Below, one piece after another: positions 57,966 to 60,000 of a stretch of 60,000 nucleotides of DNA (the first letter of the stretch is position 1; each line of letters starts with the position of its first letter). A model generated the notes under the pieces. The model was not told the DNA's origin, ran no database searches, and saw only the letters and a program-made list of their open reading frames with translations. The DNA comes from Antedon mediterranea (Eukaryota; Echinodermata; Crinoidea; Comatulida; Antedonidae): positions 4,781,001-4,841,000 of the forward strand of contig NC_092674.1 of NCBI RefSeq assembly GCF_964355755.1, given 5' to 3'. The translations under genes and the position numbers were made by a program.

Positions 57966-58369
57966 AAGCCGGGTTTCCATAAAATCGCTACACGACAGAG
58001 CGTAACGATTCTATGGAAACGCTAGAATTTGTTTTTTTTTTTGTTTTTTTTTTATTTATTTCATACTCATCCAACAGCGAGTAACCCGCCAATTACAGGA
58101 TGGATAAACTATTTAAAATTTCACAAGACAAACATATACACAAGATGCTCTACATAAACAAAGACAAAGATCGGGGATCTAGTACGCGAGCGCTAAATAT
58201 TCTTGGGTACGCGTATACGATTCATCGCCGACAAAATCTGCAAAGTTGAACATGGTTGAACTTTGCCGATTTGACTGCGTCGGCGACATCTGCGCGTGTA
58301 GCGATTTTAATGGAGATGGTGTAGCGATTTTAATGGAGATGGTGTTGCGATTTTATGGAAACCAGGCTT
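57966..58369. mobile_element. 404-bp TIR element with nested retroelement tail
   Basis: A 28-bp TIR pair (26 matches): left AAGCCGGGTTTCCATAAAAT..., right ...ATTTTATGGAAACCAGGCTT. A 22-bp tandem duplication ('gtagcgattttaatggagat') sits inside the right end, and a hairpin around 58220-58290 (tgcaaagttgaac / gttgaactttgc) in the middle. Positions about 58030-58110 carry a - strand A-tailed sequence matching the SINE 3' end at 17313. Confidence 0.8.
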
Positions 58370-58472
58370 AAATTTCTTTGAGGTTTTTATAATGTAATGA
58401 ACTTTATAAGAATAAATGAATTTGAAATTACCTAACAAACAATTTATTTACTATGGGATAATAGATATGAAC

Positions 58473-58796
58473 CAAGGAACTTATAACACAAGAATCTCCT
58501 GTTCTTCAATTTGCATTCAAAACACAGTATCGGAAGTACAGGGTTAAAAGGTCAAACTGGGCGACGCCATTTCACAGCATGGAGCAGCGCCCCCTCCAAA
58601 CTAGGAAGTCAATTACTCTATCCCCCCTAGAGCATTAGCAGATCCCCTCTATGATTTTGACTTTCTAATTTGAAGCGGGCGCCCTACTCCATGGCTCACA
58701 ATGGCGCCACCCATAGCTCTATTCTATCCCACAATGCCTTTCGAAATTGTTACGCGCTTCGGACGAACAGGAGATTCTTGTGTTATAAGTTCTTTG
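58473..58796. mobile_element. 324-bp MITE with 32-bp TIRs
   Basis: Left arm 58473-58504 and right arm 58765-58796 are complementary at 31 of 32 positions (core AACACAAGAATCTCCTGTTC). The interior is more GC-rich than its flanks and has inverted subsegments (ccatttcacagcatgg.. / ..catggctcacaatggcg). No coding. Confidence 0.9.
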
Positions 58797-60000
58797 TTGT
58801 TAGTCCCAAATAGCATCATTATGTTATAACATGACACTATGTATACATTGAATCAATATGTTTTTGGAGTTTTGGAGCATTATGTTTAACATTTGAACTT
58901 TCCCCAGCATACCTCATTGAGCTCTATCCTTGTAAAAAAGGTAAAAATATATTTAAAAAATATAGAATGTATCATCATTGTCCACAAATCAGAAATGTAC
59001 GTCTGCTAAGAGATGGAGTTGCATGTTGGTAAATGTAATGTTATGCTTCACTGACTCGACTGCCTTTGTTATACCTTGACTTTTTTCCATATATTATAGT
59101 TTACTTTAAGTATAGTAGTTTTTGCGAATTTTATTTAGATTTTTTGCCTTCTTTATAAAAATCATGTTTTATTCTTCTTGTTGTATTATGTTGTATGTAT
59201 GAATATGTTTGTGTAGACAAGCATAGATCATTATTGGTCCAAGAAATGTTTGTTAACATTTTGTTTATTCTGCTTCAAAGAAATCAATTTTTCTTTGAAA
59301 AAGTTCTACTTATGATACTCCCATAAGGTTAAGAAAATATCAATTTTAGAAAAATTGGTAAATTTCTCCTATATGGTAGAGAATCTAATTAAGCATGTGT
59401 TTAGATTAAACACTGTTATTGAGACGTCTTACTACCTATTATGACATGAGTAAATCTGAGACAACTCATAATGACAAATTTGGAAATAATACAAACAATT
59501 TACAATTAACTGTGGAAATATTATTGATAAACCACCATTTTATTGTTTAAATGTGATTTTCACAGAAATGATTTCATTCTAAAATAAGATTTGTAGAATG
59601 ACAAAACAGTTATCAATAAAACACAGTTGATTTAGAATTTATTGAAAAATGTATTTTCTGAATTTGCAAGCTTGAGTTTATCTAGATATTACTACTACCC
59701 GGATTTGTCTTCAGAGTCACTGAATTTCTCTTAAATGTTTACTTTGTATTCATAGAAAATATTCACTCTTTACATGACTGATTTTCATTCTTTTAAAGAT
59801 TGATTATTGACCTTTTAATGGTGATCATTCAATCTTTTCAAGAATGACTTTCTAAATGGTGAAATTTTTCTTTCTATCAATGATAAACTTGTTCAAAGAA
59901 ATTTAGCGACAGGTACAGTGCCAATTTGTAATACTCGGTTGCTAGGCAACTGTATAGGTAACATAAATGTTGCTATGGCTACTGTACTTAAGAGAGTGTT
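58797..60000. other. AT-rich flank without a recognisable gene
   Basis: No open frame, splice-flanked exon or repeat family member that I can support, apart from the X-box at the end. Confidence 0.5.
59938..59950. promoter_or_regulatory. Symmetric X-box (RFX-type site)
   Basis: GTTGCTAGGCAAC is two perfect inverted GTTGC half sites with a 3-bp spacer, fitting the RFX consensus GTNRCC(0-3)RGYAAC closely. RFX factors activate ciliary and other genes. No gene is visible before the window ends 50 bp later, so a target downstream is speculation. Confidence 0.5.

Overview
The window is animal nuclear DNA: AT-rich, intron-dense, with GT-AG introns, TIR-bounded miniature elements, minisatellites and no operons. 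The protein is a clear metazoan TMEM131 orthologue. Frequent 'aggcctag'-type words and the general repeat style resemble an invertebrate deuterostome, perhaps an echinoderm. That assignment is inference and not secure.

One gene fills nearly everything. On the + strand, 34 coding exons between 2717 and 56239 join, with every phase consistent, into a predicted 1,846-residue type I membrane protein. It aligns end to end with vertebrate TMEM131 as I remember it. The layout is: signal peptide (exon 1); a luminal PapD-like module and a chain of further beta-rich modules (exons 4-26); one membrane helix at about residues 1098-1119 (exon 26); and a roughly 700-residue low-complexity cytosolic tail (exons 27-34). 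In the known family, the luminal PapD-like part recruits procollagen and the tail contacts the TRAPP III subunit TRAPPC8, promoting ER-to-Golgi transport of collagen. The coding start lies in a frame that is open only briefly, and exon 3 is an 11-nt microexon.

Upstream (1-1.6 kb, - strand), a second gene appears to start head-to-head with TMEM131. Four small pieces splice in phase into a 108-residue N-terminal segment that I do not recognise; the rest lies outside the window. About 1.2 kb of AT-rich DNA separates the two starts and could hold a shared promoter.

The introns are a repeat museum. One palindromic MITE family (ends near AGCTCTGTCTACACTATCAA) occurs about 23 times, only in introns and flanks, and two copies begin 24-27 bp after splice donors. 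Intron 3 (15.9 kb) holds a 1.85-kb minisatellite with higher-order structure and a 1.16-kb array of 50-bp units. Intron 8 holds a 1.86-kb TIR element with a second, TTGCGCAA-rich element nested inside it. Intron 11 holds a G-rich 42-bp minisatellite whose unit length leaves several frames open by accident.

Downstream of the stop (56.2-60 kb) lie the 3' UTR, two further TIR elements (one with a 32-bp TIR, one invaded by a retroelement tail) and, at the very end, a symmetric RFX-type X-box. I found no rRNA, CRISPR array, intact transposase or reverse transcriptase.
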